Source: Clostridiales bacterium
GTDB taxonomy: Bacteria > Bacillota > Clostridia > Oscillospirales > QAMX01
Direction of reading: 5' to 3'
DNA: 8,714 bases
Assembly: GCA_003149835.1 (NCBI GenBank)
Contig: QAMX01000022.1
Coordinates: 1-8,714 of the forward strand
Shown here: positions 1 to 7,177 of the stretch, piece after piece
How positions within the stretch are numbered: the first letter of the stretch is position 1
How the letters are laid out: every line of letters starts with the position of its first letter
Made by a program: the position numbers and the translations under genes
The notes under the pieces: generated by a model
What the model was told of the DNA's origin: nothing
The model's input: the letters and a program-made list of their open reading frames with translations, nothing else
Databases searched by the model: none

Positions 1-36
1 TTGCGAACCCCGCCGCTCGGTGTGCATTTTTTTGTG

Positions 37-44
37 AAAGGGGG
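37..44 (+). promoter_or_regulatory. Ribosome binding site of dnaB
   Basis: AAAGGGGG lies 7 bases before the ATG at 52 and decides the dnaB start over the upstream in-frame TTG (1) and GTG (34). The stretch CCGCCGC (10-16) is complementary to GCGGCGG (44-50), so a 7-bp stem could form directly at the edge of the site. Whether it affects translation is unknown. Confidence 0.65.
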
Positions 45-51
45 CGGCGGC

Positions 52-1374
52 ATGGAAGATCTGGTGCTGCGGCGTCAGCCGTACAGCGCGGAGGCGGAGC
101 AATCGGTGCTCGGCAGCCTGCTGATCGATCCGGCCTGTATTTCCGAAGCGATCGAGATCGTCGCCGCCGACGACTTCTATATCCCTGAGAACAAAAAAAT
201 CTTTGAGACGATGACCTCGATGTATACGCTCGGGCAGAAAATCGACCCTGTGATTCTGCTTGACGAGCTGAAAAACCGCGAGATCTACGACGAGGCGGGC
301 GGACGCGCGTACCTCTACAAGCTTGTGGAGATTACGCCGACGGCCGCCAACGTCAAGGCTTACGCACAGATTGTGCGCGCGAAGGCCAAGCTGCGCAAGC
401 TCGCCAAAATTACCGGCGAGGCCAATGAACGCGCCCTTGCCGAGGCGGGCGAGGCCAACGAGCTGATCGAGTCGCTCGAACAGCAGCTTTTCGAAATGCG
501 CGGCGAGAAGCAGGGGCAGGGCCTCGTCCATATCCGCTCCGCGATCATGGACTCCATCGAGCTGTTAAACGAGCTCTCCAAGACCAAGGGCGGTATGCCG
601 GGGATTCCGACCGGCTTCTCCGACCTCGACTACTATATCACCGGCCTGAACAAGTCCGACCTGATTCTGCTGGCGGCGCGGCCGGGGATCGGAAAAACGT
701 CGGTGGCGCTCAACATCGCGCGCAACGCTTCAAAATCCGGGAAAAATATCGCCGTTTTCAACCTCGAAATGAGCCGGACACAGCTTGTCCAGCGTATGCT
801 GTCGAGCGAGGGCATGATCGACCTGAAAAAAATCAAGACCGCCGACCTCACCGACGACGAGTGGGACAGATTGGCCCGCGCCTCAAAGGCGCTTTCGTCG
901 GCGTCGATCTATATCGACGACACGGCCAATATCACCGTCGCCGAGATCAAGGCGCGCTGCCGCCGCCTGCCCGACCTCGGGCTGGTGATCATCGACTATC
1001 TCCAACTGATCAGCGGGACGCGCAAGGACGGAAACCGTGTGCTCGAAGTTTCCGAGATTTCCCGCGCGCTGAAAATCATGGCCAAGGAGCTCAACATCCC
1101 CGTGCTCTGCCTATCGCAGCTCTCGCGCGCCTCCGACCAAAGAAAGGAGCGCCCGCGCCTCTCCGACCTGCGCGACTCCGGCGCCATTGAACAGGACGCG
1201 GATATCGTTCTGTTCCTGTACAAGGACGAGGATTATAACCCCGATACGGCGGACAAAAACGTCTGCGAATGCATCATCGCCAAAAACCGAAACGGCCAGA
1301 CCAATACGGTCAAATTCCGCTGGCTCGGTCAGTTCACGCGCTTCGTCACACAGGACAACCGCCATGTCGAGTGA
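52..1374 (+). CDS. dnaB: Replicative DNA helicase DnaB
   Basis: Hexameric 5'-3' helicase that unwinds the chromosome at the replication fork and contacts primase and the clamp loader. The 440-residue product has the usual family length. Residues 1 to about 100 are the N-terminal domain (the opening resembles the family pattern LRxxPxSxEAEQSVLGSLL), followed by a linker and a RecA-like C-terminal domain from about 180. Walker A is ARPGIGKT at 209-216 (K215, T216); Walker B is LVIIDYLQLI at 311-320 with D315. The conserved stretch SGAIEQDADIVLF and the AKNRNGQT motif lie near the end. The frame is open back to base 1, but the ATG at 52 is preferred: it has an AAAGGGGG ribosome binding site with a 7-base spacer, and the family-like sequence begins there. 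The end overlaps tilS by 11 bases, suggesting one operon. Identity is near certain; only the start is open to doubt. Confidence 0.97.
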   Translation: MEDLVLRRQPYSAEAEQSVLGSLLIDPACISEAIEIVAADDFYIPENKKIFETMTSMYTLGQKIDPVILLDELKNREIYDEAGGRAYLYKLVEITPTAANVKAYAQIVRAKAKLRKLAKITGEANERALAEAGEANELIESLEQQLFEMRGEKQGQGLVHIRSAIMDSIELLNELSKTKGGMPGIPTGFSDLDYYITGLNKSDLILLAARPGIGKTSVALNIARNASKSGKNIAVFNLEMSRTQLVQRMLSSEGMIDLKKIKTADLTDDEWDRLARASKALSSASIYIDDTANITVAEIKARCRRLPDLGLVIIDYLQLISGTRKDGNRVLEVSEISRALKIMAKELNIPVLCLSQLSRASDQRKERPRLSDLRDSGAIEQDADIVLFLYKDEDYNPDTADKNVCECIIAKNRNGQTNTVKFRWLGQFTRFVTQDNRHVE

Positions 1375-2800
1375 ACGAAACGACCTGCTCCGGTACGAGG
1401 AGACTGTGGCTCGCTGGCTCGATAGAAACAGGATCGGGCTGCGCGGAAAGACCGTGCTCGCCGCCTTTTCCGGCGGCGCGGACTCTGCGGCGCTCCTGCT
1501 GCTTCTGAACGCGATGCGCGCCCGCGACGGCTTTTCGCTGTGCGCGGCGCACGTCAATCACAAAATCCGCGGCGCGGAGGCGGAGCGCGACGCGCGCTTC
1601 TGCGAGACCTTCTGCGCCCAGCGCGGAATCCCGTTCCGGCTTCTGACCGGCGACGCGCCGCGTCTGGCCGCCGAGCGGGGAACGGGCATGGAGGACGCCG
1701 CGCGCGTCCTGCGCTACCGCCTGCTGGATAAAGCGGCGGGCGAAATGCACGCGGACTGGATTGCGACCGCGCATACGGCCGACGACCATTTGGAAACGGT
1801 GCTTCTCAACCTTGCCCGCGGCGGCGCGGCGCGCGGCCTGAGCGGCATCCGCCCTGTCAACGGGCGGATCATCCGGCCTTTTCTGCCGCTGGAACGCGCC
1901 GACACCGAGCGGATCGTCTCGCTTTTCGGCGCATCGTATGTGACCGATTCGTCAAACGCCTCCGACTGCTATGCCCGAAACCGTCTGCGCCGCAGCGTTG
2001 TGCCGGTCTTGCGGGACTTAAACGCCGACGTCTGCCGCGGCGCGCTGGAAAACAGCCGCATTCTCCGCGAGGAAGACGAGTTTCTCGATTCGCTGGCGGC
2101 GGCCGCGCTGACCGAAGTGGAAGCGGCGGGCGCGCTGTCCGCGAGGGGGCTGACGGAGCTTCCCGCGCCCCTGCGCGCGCGCGCGGCGCGTCTCTGGGCG
2201 GAACAAGCGGGGATAACCCTCGACCGCAGAAAGACCGAGGCCGTGCTCGCGCTTGCCGGCGCGCAGTGCCCTTCGGCGGTCTGCGATTTGGGCGGCGGCC
2301 GCGTCTGCCGGAGAAACTACGACCGGCTCTTGCTTGAAAATGCGCGCAGGGAACCGGCGGAGGATTTCTGTGTTCCCCTCCGGCTTGGCGAATCGCTGGC
2401 CGTCGGCTCGCGTTTTACGGCAGAGGTGAGCTTTTTGCCCGCCAATCAACAGGAAAACAGGAGTGTTTATAAATTATTCAACCATTGTTTCGTCAACTGT
2501 GATACAATCAAAGGCGAAATAACGATTCGAAACCGCCGCGCGGGCGACCGTTTCGCGCGCAACGGCGGCTCCGGCGCAAAGCCGCTCAAACAGGTTTTTA
2601 CCGACCTGAAAATCCCGCGCCATGCGAGGCCGTTGATTCCCGTCGTCGCCGACGAAGCGGGCGTAATCTGGGTATACGGAATCGGCTACCATTTTGCGCG
2701 CGCTCCGTATCAACCTGAAAAAGACGGGTATCGGATTCTGTTTCAGGACAATAATAAAACGGATGGCGCGCTTTTGTCCGGCAGACCGTTCGGCGCTTAA
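1364..2800 (+). CDS. tilS: tRNA(Ile)-lysidine synthase TilS
   Basis: ATP-dependent enzyme that joins lysine to C34 of the CAU-anticodon tRNA-Ile, changing its decoding from AUG to AUA; essential in most bacteria. The product is 478 residues. The N-terminal PP-loop ATPase has SGGADS at 36-41, HVNHKIRG shortly after, an AHTADDHLETV block at 136-146 (family form AHHxDDQxETV) and RNRLR at 205-209. The C-terminal TilS domain is present: IRNRRAGDRF around 388-397, then KPLKQVFTDLKIP, ending with VYGIGYHFA. The ATG at 1364 lies inside the end of dnaB and has an AGGA site at 1352-1355 with an 8-base spacer; the frame extends further upstream but only as a shadow of dnaB. The overlap suggests translational coupling. 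One stretch (about 2447-2530) is much richer in A+T than the rest of the gene, though it still encodes plausible C-terminal-domain sequence. Confidence 0.96.
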   Translation: MSSERNDLLRYEETVARWLDRNRIGLRGKTVLAAFSGGADSAALLLLLNAMRARDGFSLCAAHVNHKIRGAEAERDARFCETFCAQRGIPFRLLTGDAPRLAAERGTGMEDAARVLRYRLLDKAAGEMHADWIATAHTADDHLETVLLNLARGGAARGLSGIRPVNGRIIRPFLPLERADTERIVSLFGASYVTDSSNASDCYARNRLRRSVVPVLRDLNADVCRGALENSRILREEDEFLDSLAAAALTEVEAAGALSARGLTELPAPLRARAARLWAEQAGITLDRRKTEAVLALAGAQCPSAVCDLGGGRVCRRNYDRLLLENARREPAEDFCVPLRLGESLAVGSRFTAEVSFLPANQQENRSVYKLFNHCFVNCDTIKGEITIRNRRAGDRFARNGGSGAKPLKQVFTDLKIPRHARPLIPVVADEAGVIWVYGIGYHFARAPYQPEKDGYRILFQDNNKTDGALLSGRPFGA

Positions 2801-3042
2801 AAACATAGTCAGAGGATATCGCCGCCGCCCGCCGGCGCGGGCAGAACGCCGGGATGAATTCCGGCTCCAAACGCCAATGCCACATAACGCTGAGAGAGAA
2901 CTCTTCCATCAGGGCGAAGGATGAACATAACCGCCCGATACGGGCCATATGAAATAAAAAGTATCTTGTTTCACGGAACTGCATGATAGAGAATACCTGC
3001 CGAAACGACCGGCATGATTTTCAAAAAAGGAGTACGGGGGAT
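2801..3042. other. tilS-hpt intergenic region with hairpins
   Basis: This 242-base gap contains three short GC-rich hairpins: GCCCGC/GCGGGC with loop CGGC (2827-2842), CCGGGA/TTCCGG with one G-T pair and loop TGAA (2849-2864), and GCCCG/CGGGC with loop ATA (2933-2945). None is followed by a T-run, so none is a standard intrinsic terminator; read-through from tilS is plausible. The last 100 bases are richer in A+T. A weak sigma-A-like pair (TTGTTT at 2966-2971 and GAGAAT at 2989-2994, 17-base spacer) could start hpt transcription, but matches are poor (3/6 and 4/6). A 32-codon open frame at 2854-2952 has no ribosome binding site. I recognise no riboswitch class; in particular I do not see a purine-riboswitch signature. 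Confidence 0.45.
3023..3032 (+). promoter_or_regulatory. Ribosome binding site of hpt
   Basis: AAAAAAGGAG ends 10 bases before the ATG at 3043. It fixes the hpt start there rather than at the in-frame ATG at 2983, which would add 20 residues unlike the family N-terminus and has no comparable site. Confidence 0.75.
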
Positions 3043-3588
3043 ATGGATGAAAAAATCGCAAGGGTTTTGATTTCTCAGGAGGCGCTCGCCGCCAAGGTCG
3101 GCGAGATCGGCGCAAAAATCAGCGAGGACTACGCGGGCAAACGGCCGCTTTTGGTGAGCGTGCTGAAAGGCTCGATTGTCTTTATGGCCGATCTGATGCG
3201 GGCGATTACAATCGAGTGCGACATTGATTTTATGAGCTGCTCTTCCTACGGCAAGGGGCAGAAGAGCAGCGGCGTCGTGCGGATTTTAAAGGATCTCGAC
3301 AGCGATATCACCAACCGTCATATCATTGTCGTCGAGGATATTTTAGACAGCGGGCTGACGCTCTCCTATATTTTGGAGCTGCTGCACGCGCGCAACGCCG
3401 CCTCCATCGCGCTCTGTACCCTGCTCGACAAGCCGGAACGGCGCAAGGTTGACGTGAAGGTCGATTATTCCGGTTTTGTCATCCCGGATGAATTTGTCGT
3501 CGGCTATGGGTTAGACTATGCCGATTTATATAGAAATATCCCGTATATCGGCGTTTTAAAGCCGGAAGTATACGCGCATCAAGCATAA
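3043..3588 (+). CDS. hpt: Hypoxanthine phosphoribosyltransferase
   Basis: Cytoplasmic purine salvage enzyme: transfers phosphoribose from PRPP to hypoxanthine (and usually guanine) to make IMP or GMP. The 181-residue length matches bacterial HPRTs. Visible motifs are the pyrophosphate loop LKG at 41-43, the flexible flap Ser-Tyr at 68-69 (SCSSYGKG), the PRPP signature VVEDILDSGLT with E98, D99 and the presumed catalytic D102, and the C-terminal base-binding segment PDEFVVGYGLDY from 148. The start at 3043 is set by a clear AAGGAG site. Position between tilS and ftsH is the classic Gram-positive arrangement; in Bacillus, HprT and TilS are reported to act together as regulators of ftsH, which may or may not hold here. 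The last 60 bases are notably less GC-rich than the rest. Strictly guanine- or xanthine-specific relatives cannot be excluded by eye. Confidence 0.95.
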   Translation: MDEKIARVLISQEALAAKVGEIGAKISEDYAGKRPLLVSVLKGSIVFMADLMRAITIECDIDFMSCSSYGKGQKSSGVVRILKDLDSDITNRHIIVVEDILDSGLTLSYILELLHARNAASIALCTLLDKPERRKVDVKVDYSGFVIPDEFVVGYGLDYADLYRNIPYIGVLKPEVYAHQA

Positions 3589-3615
3589 ACATTTCACGCA
3601 TTCGTATTGGAGCGG

Positions 3616-5625
3616 ATGCAGAAAGGCGTGAATTCATTGAAGAAAAATCTACGCGGCATTTTATTATACGCCGTGATGTTGGCGCTGCTGGTGCTGGCTC
3701 TGACTTATCTGTTTGATTCGCCGCGGCAGGGCGAGATCCTGACGTATTCCGACGTGCTCGAATACTACCGCGACGGCAAGGTCAAGGCCTATGTCGTCGA
3801 TGGAAACGACCTGCGCATGCAGCTGTATGACGAGACGGTGGTGAAATACGAGGTGCCCTACCTCTCGCTGTTCATCGACGACGTCACGGAGATCATGGAC
3901 AGCCGGCGCGAGGCGGGGCTGCCGACCGTCGAGGAATACGACTATATCACGCCCGCCGAAACGCCGTGGTGGGTGAGCTTCCTGCCGTATGTGGTGCTGT
4001 TCGGCATAGTGATCGTTCTCTGGTATTTTATGATGCGGCAGGCGGGCGGCGGCGGCAAGGCGATGTCGTTTGGCAAAGCGAAGACCCGCGTGCAGACCGA
4101 CAACAAGAAAAAGATCACCTTTGCCGACGTAGCGGGCGCGGATGAAGAAAAGGAAGAGCTCTCCGAAATCGTCGATTTTCTCAAAGAGCCGCGTAAATAC
4201 ACCGATATCGGCGCGCGCGTGCCCAAGGGCGTGCTGCTCGTCGGCCCTCCGGGAACGGGTAAAACGTACCTGGCCAAGGCTGTCGCGGGCGAGGCGGGCG
4301 TGCCGTTTTTGTCAATTTCCGGCTCCGACTTTGTCGAGATGTACGTCGGCGTCGGCGCGTCGCGCGTGCGCGATTTGTTTGAACAGGCGAAGAAGAATCA
4401 GCCCGCCATCGTCTTTATCGACGAAATCGACGCGGTCGGCCGCCAGCGCGGCGCGGGTCTGGGCGGCGGTCACGACGAGCGCGAGCAGACGCTGAACCAG
4501 CTCCTCGTCGAGATGGACGGCTTTGCCACCAACGAGGGCGTCATCATTATCGCTGCGACCAACCGCCCCGACATCCTCGACACCGCGCTGCTGCGCCCAG
4601 GGCGCTTCGACCGGCAGATCTATATCGGGTTGCCGGACCAGAAGGCGCGCGAGGCGATTCTGAACATCCACGCGCGCGGCAAGCAGATCGGGCCGGACGT
4701 CGATATGGGCGTCGTCGCCCGTTCGACGGCGGGATTCAGCCCCGCCGACTTGGAAAATCTGCTCAACGAGGCGGCGCTGTTGTCGGCGCGCGCTAAGAAA
4801 AAGCAGATCTCCATGGAGATTCTCTCCGAAGCGATCATCAAGGTCATCGCCGGCCCGGAAAAGAAGAGCCGCGCGGTTTCCGAGAAGGAGCGGCGTCTCA
4901 CGGCTTATCACGAGGCCGGTCATGCGGTCGTCACGCGCTTCCTGCCGACGCAGCCGCCGGTACACCAGATCTCCATCATCCCGCGCGGCATGGCGGGCGG
5001 CTATACGCTTTCGCTGCCGTATGAGGACAAATCGTTTGCATCCAAGAATCAGATGCTCGAAGATATCGTCTCGCTGCTCGGCGGGCGCGTCTCCGAAAAG
5101 CTGTTCTTAGACGACATCTCCACCGGCGCTTCCAACGATATCAGCCGCGCCACCGACACGGCGCGGAAGATGGTTATGAAGTACGGCATGAGCGACGAGC
5201 TCGGCCCGATTGCCTTCGGCTCTGATCACGACGAGGTTTTCATCGGCCGTGACTTTGGAACGATGCGCAATTATTCCGAGGAGATCGCCGCAAAAATTGA
5301 CCGCGAGATCCGCGCGATCATTGAAAACGCCTTTGAGAAGGCAAGCGATATCCTGACGCGAAAGGCCGACAGGGTCCGCCAAGTCGCCGAATACCTGCTT
5401 GCGCACGAAAAGATGGAGGCCGAGGCCTTCAACGCGCTGTTCGGCGAGGGCGAGGGAACTGCGGCCGTCGTGTCGATGGATAAACTTGCCGCGCCGGAGG
5501 ATCAGCCGCAGACCGAAGGACCGGCGTTCGACCGCGCGGAAGCGGGAGCCGACGCCGAGGCTGAGCCGGACAGCGGAGCCGGCGGCGAGACAGACTCGGA
5601 TTTCAGCGGCGGGGACGGCGAATAG
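3616..5625 (+). CDS. ftsH: ATP-dependent zinc metalloprotease FtsH
   Basis: Membrane-anchored hexameric AAA+ protease that extracts and degrades misfolded membrane proteins and selected regulators. Numbered from the ATG at 3616 (669 residues): TM1 about 14-33, a short extracytoplasmic domain, TM2 about 118-140, then the AAA+ module with Walker A GPPGTGKT 210-217, pore loop Y243-V244-G245 (Phe is the commoner aromatic), Walker B D269-E270, and the second region of homology with R327 and R330 in RPGRFDRQ. The peptidase has the zinc motif HEAGH at 432-436 and the expected third ligand D508 in STGASNDIS. Residues from about 609 form an acidic, low-complexity tail. The start is uncertain: ATG 3616 has GGAG only 3 bases away, while TTG 3637 (product beginning MKKNLRG) has GAAAGG with a 10-base spacer; GTG 3628 is also in frame. 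No terminator separates it from hpt. Confidence 0.97.
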   Translation: MQKGVNSLKKNLRGILLYAVMLALLVLALTYLFDSPRQGEILTYSDVLEYYRDGKVKAYVVDGNDLRMQLYDETVVKYEVPYLSLFIDDVTEIMDSRREAGLPTVEEYDYITPAETPWWVSFLPYVVLFGIVIVLWYFMMRQAGGGGKAMSFGKAKTRVQTDNKKKITFADVAGADEEKEELSEIVDFLKEPRKYTDIGARVPKGVLLVGPPGTGKTYLAKAVAGEAGVPFLSISGSDFVEMYVGVGASRVRDLFEQAKKNQPAIVFIDEIDAVGRQRGAGLGGGHDEREQTLNQLLVEMDGFATNEGVIIIAATNRPDILDTALLRPGRFDRQIYIGLPDQKAREAILNIHARGKQIGPDVDMGVVARSTAGFSPADLENLLNEAALLSARAKKKQISMEILSEAIIKVIAGPEKKSRAVSEKERRLTAYHEAGHAVVTRFLPTQPPVHQISIIPRGMAGGYTLSLPYEDKSFASKNQMLEDIVSLLGGRVSEKLFLDDISTGASNDISRATDTARKMVMKYGMSDELGPIAFGSDHDEVFIGRDFGTMRNYSEEIAAKIDREIRAIIENAFEKASDILTRKADRVRQVAEYLLAHEKMEAEAFNALFGEGEGTAAVVSMDKLAAPEDQPQTEGPAFDRAEAGADAEAEPDSGAGGETDSDFSGGDGE

Positions 5626-5626
5626 A

Positions 5627-6514
5627 ATGTCGCGCCCTGTTTCTCTTGAAGTGCCCGCGCGGTACGACGGATGCAGGCTGAGCACGTTTCTGCGCCGGGA
5701 GCTCGGCGCAGGAACCGCTCTGCTCCATATACTCAAAAAGGACGACAGCGCCGTTTTGCGAAACGGCGTTCCGTCCTTTTTAAACGTTTTTATCCAATCG
5801 GGCGATCATATATCCGTGCGGCTGCCGGAGACCTTTGACGAATGCGGCCGGGAGGCGAAGGTCGCGCCCGTCGATCTGGGCGTCGGGCTCTTGTATGAGG
5901 ACACGGATTTCGCCGTGATGTCAAAGCCGGCGGGAATGCCGGTGCATCCGTCCCGCGCCCATCTGTACGACACGCTGGCCAACGATTTTCTGTTCCGCTG
6001 TCCGTCCGTCGTGTTCCGCCCGCTGACGCGGCTCGACTGCGACACATCGGGGCTTGTCCTGATCGCCAAAAACAAGCTGGCGGCGCGCGTCGACCGCGAG
6101 CGGCTGGCGCGGATTTATTACGGCGTCACGGATCGGCCCGTCGCCGAAGCCGGCGGCGTGTGCCGGATGCCGATTGAGCGGGAATGCGAGGGCTCCTGCC
6201 GCCGGATCGTGCGGCCGGACGGAAAGAGCGCGGCGACGCACTGGCGCGTGGCCGCGCGGCTCGGGCGGTTCACGCTGCTGCGCTTTCGGCTGGAAACGGG
6301 CAGGACGCATCAGATCCGCGTCCACTGTGCGGCGATGGGCTTTCCGCTCTGCGGCGACGCGCTTTACGGCGGCAGCGCGGAAGGCATCGCCCGGCAGGCG
6401 CTGCACGCCGCCTATCTGAGCTTTGAAAATCCGCTCACCGGTATTGCCAGAACCGTCAAATCGCCGCTGCCGGCCGATATCCGCGCTCTGCTCGCCGTGG
6501 CCGCGGAGGCGTAG
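5627..6514 (+). CDS. RluA-family pseudouridine synthase
   Basis: Isomerises specific uridines in rRNA or tRNA to pseudouridine. The 295-residue product has an S4-like N-terminal RNA-binding segment (residues about 8-65: GCRLSTFLRREL, then LRNGVPSFLN and SGDHISV) and a catalytic domain with RLDCDTSGL, in which D137 is the expected catalytic aspartate, and the late motif RTHQIRVH at 226-233 followed by GDALYGG. The usual His before RLD is Thr134. Target sites cannot be read from sequence, so I give no symbol (RluA, RluC and RluD types share these motifs). The ATG follows the ftsH stop by one base and has only a weak GGGGA site 11 bases upstream, so coupled re-initiation after ftsH is likely. 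The frame upstream of 5627 is a shadow inside ftsH. Codons 37-52 encode a strong terminator-like inverted repeat. Confidence 0.92.
   Translation: MSRPVSLEVPARYDGCRLSTFLRRELGAGTALLHILKKDDSAVLRNGVPSFLNVFIQSGDHISVRLPETFDECGREAKVAPVDLGVGLLYEDTDFAVMSKPAGMPVHPSRAHLYDTLANDFLFRCPSVVFRPLTRLDCDTSGLVLIAKNKLAARVDRERLARIYYGVTDRPVAEAGGVCRMPIERECEGSCRRIVRPDGKSAATHWRVAARLGRFTLLRFRLETGRTHQIRVHCAAMGFPLCGDALYGGSAEGIARQALHAAYLSFENPLTGIARTVKSPLPADIRALLAVAAEA
5735..5791 (+). terminator. Terminator-like hairpin inside the pseudouridine synthase gene
   Basis: AAAAAGGACG (5735-5744) pairs perfectly with CGTCCTTTTT (5772-5781). Inside, CGCCGTTT (5749-5756) pairs with AAACGGCG (5761-5768) around a TGCG loop. A47-U70 and G48-U69 type pairs (5747/5770, 5748/5769) extend the inner stem, leaving only a 2x1 internal loop. 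The right arm ends in T5, and a second T5 follows at 5787-5791 after AAACG. The A-tract, GC core and T-tract match the layout of a bidirectional intrinsic terminator. It lies in frame within codons 37-52 and 110 bases after the ftsH stop, so it could end some ftsH transcripts or be masked by translating ribosomes. That it terminates is inference; the pairing is seen directly. Confidence 0.4.
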
Positions 6515-6553
6515 CGGCGAGACTCTTGCAAACGGGTATGCGGGAAACAGACC

Positions 6554-6611
6554 GTTCCGGCCGCGCCGGCCGGAACCCTGCGGCGGTGTCTGAAAAAAAC
6601 GGATTTTTTTT
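6554..6611 (+). terminator. Likely operon-end terminator
   Basis: GTTCCGGCCG (6554-6563) and CGGCCGGAAC (6567-6576) form a perfect 10-bp stem around a CGC loop, 40 bases after the pseudouridine synthase stop. After 16 unpaired bases comes A7 (6593-6599), CGGA, and T8 (6604-6611), which can itself fold as an A/T hairpin. The T-run is too far from the GC hairpin for a textbook single terminator, so either the two act jointly or the GC hairpin serves RNA stability. Its position between functionally unrelated gene groups supports a transcription boundary. Confidence 0.5.
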
Positions 6612-6668
6612 GTCCGCGCTCAACAAAACGCGCTGCTGAGGTGTATTCCGTATAGAGGGGTCGGCAAC

Positions 6669-6673
6669 GGAGG
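6669..6673 (+). promoter_or_regulatory. Ribosome binding site deciding the sigma factor start
   Basis: GGAGG at 6669-6673 overlaps the in-frame GTG at 6673, so it cannot serve that codon. It stands 8 bases before the TTG at 6682, which is therefore the better start. Confidence 0.7.
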
Positions 6674-6681
6674 TGAACGGC

Positions 6682-7158
6682 TTGACAAGGGATTTGCCGC
6701 CGCGGGGCAAGGATTTGGAAGCGATATACGAGCGGCGCTTCGATATGGTATACCGCGTCTGCTTTCTATACATGCGCAACCAAAGCGACACGGAGGACGC
6801 CGTTTCCACCGTGTTTGTCAAGCTGCTCGAACAGGAACGGACCTTTGATTCGGAGGAGCATGAAAAGGCATGGCTGATCGTGACCGCGCAAAACGTCTGC
6901 AAGAACGAGCTGCGGAGGAAGCGGCGCAGACACCTGCCGATTGAATCGGCGGAGGGCGTCGCGGCGGAAACCGCTGTGGACGAGACGCTGCCGGTACTGC
7001 TGTCTCTGCCGGAAACGTACAAGACCGCGCTATATTTGTATTACTACGAGGGCTATACGTCGGCGCAGGCCGCGCGGGTCATGCGAAAAAACGAATCGAC
7101 CGTCAGGACGTATCTTGCGAAAGGCAGAGCGATGTTGAAGCAAAGGCTTACGGAATGA
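6682..7158 (+). CDS. ECF-type RNA polymerase sigma factor
   Basis: Small alternative sigma factor that would direct RNA polymerase to a specific promoter set, typically in response to an envelope signal. The 158 residues contain a sigma-70 region 2 (about 12-80, with the DTEDAVSTVFVKLL segment and a basic stretch ELRRKRRRH at its end), a short linker, and a region 4 helix-turn-helix (about 103-155: LPETYKTALYLYYYEGYTSAQAARV, then STVRTYLAKGRAMLK, here split from one continuous stretch). There is no region 1 or 3, as in the ECF class. The start is TTG 6682, chosen because GGAGG overlaps the upstream GTG. A membrane protein 19 bases downstream is the probable anti-sigma partner. I found no convincing autoregulatory promoter in the upstream gap. 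The exact ECF subgroup and its target genes cannot be named by eye. Confidence 0.9.
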   Translation: MTRDLPPRGKDLEAIYERRFDMVYRVCFLYMRNQSDTEDAVSTVFVKLLEQERTFDSEEHEKAWLIVTAQNVCKNELRRKRRRHLPIESAEGVAAETAVDETLPVLLSLPETYKTALYLYYYEGYTSAQAARVMRKNESTVRTYLAKGRAMLKQRLTE

Positions 7159-7177
7159 GGAAGGATCAGGTGTTTTT

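Noticed and set aside
2854..2952. 32-codon open frame in the tilS-hpt gap
   Set aside because: No ribosome binding site precedes its ATG, the codon use shows no clear bias, and its start lies inside a hairpin. A real small protein cannot be excluded, but I cannot support it.
4312..4965. 217-codon open frame on the - strand opposite ftsH
   Set aside because: It is fully antisense to an unmistakable ftsH coding region, its translation is Arg/Ala/Asp-rich with no recognisable domain, and such frames are common opposite GC-rich genes.
5399..5626. Upstream extension of the pseudouridine synthase frame into ftsH
   Set aside because: The added residues are Arg/Pro-rich and are an out-of-frame reading of ftsH. 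The RluA-like sequence begins at the ATG at 5627.
5107..5736. 209-codon open frame on the - strand across the ftsH end
   Set aside because: It overlaps ftsH and the start of the pseudouridine synthase, has low-complexity composition and shows no motif; a shadow of GC-rich codon use.
6682..6687. TTGACA, a perfect sigma-A -35 hexamer
   Set aside because: It consists of the start codon and Thr codon of the sigma factor, and nothing like a -10 element occurs 16-18 bases downstream.
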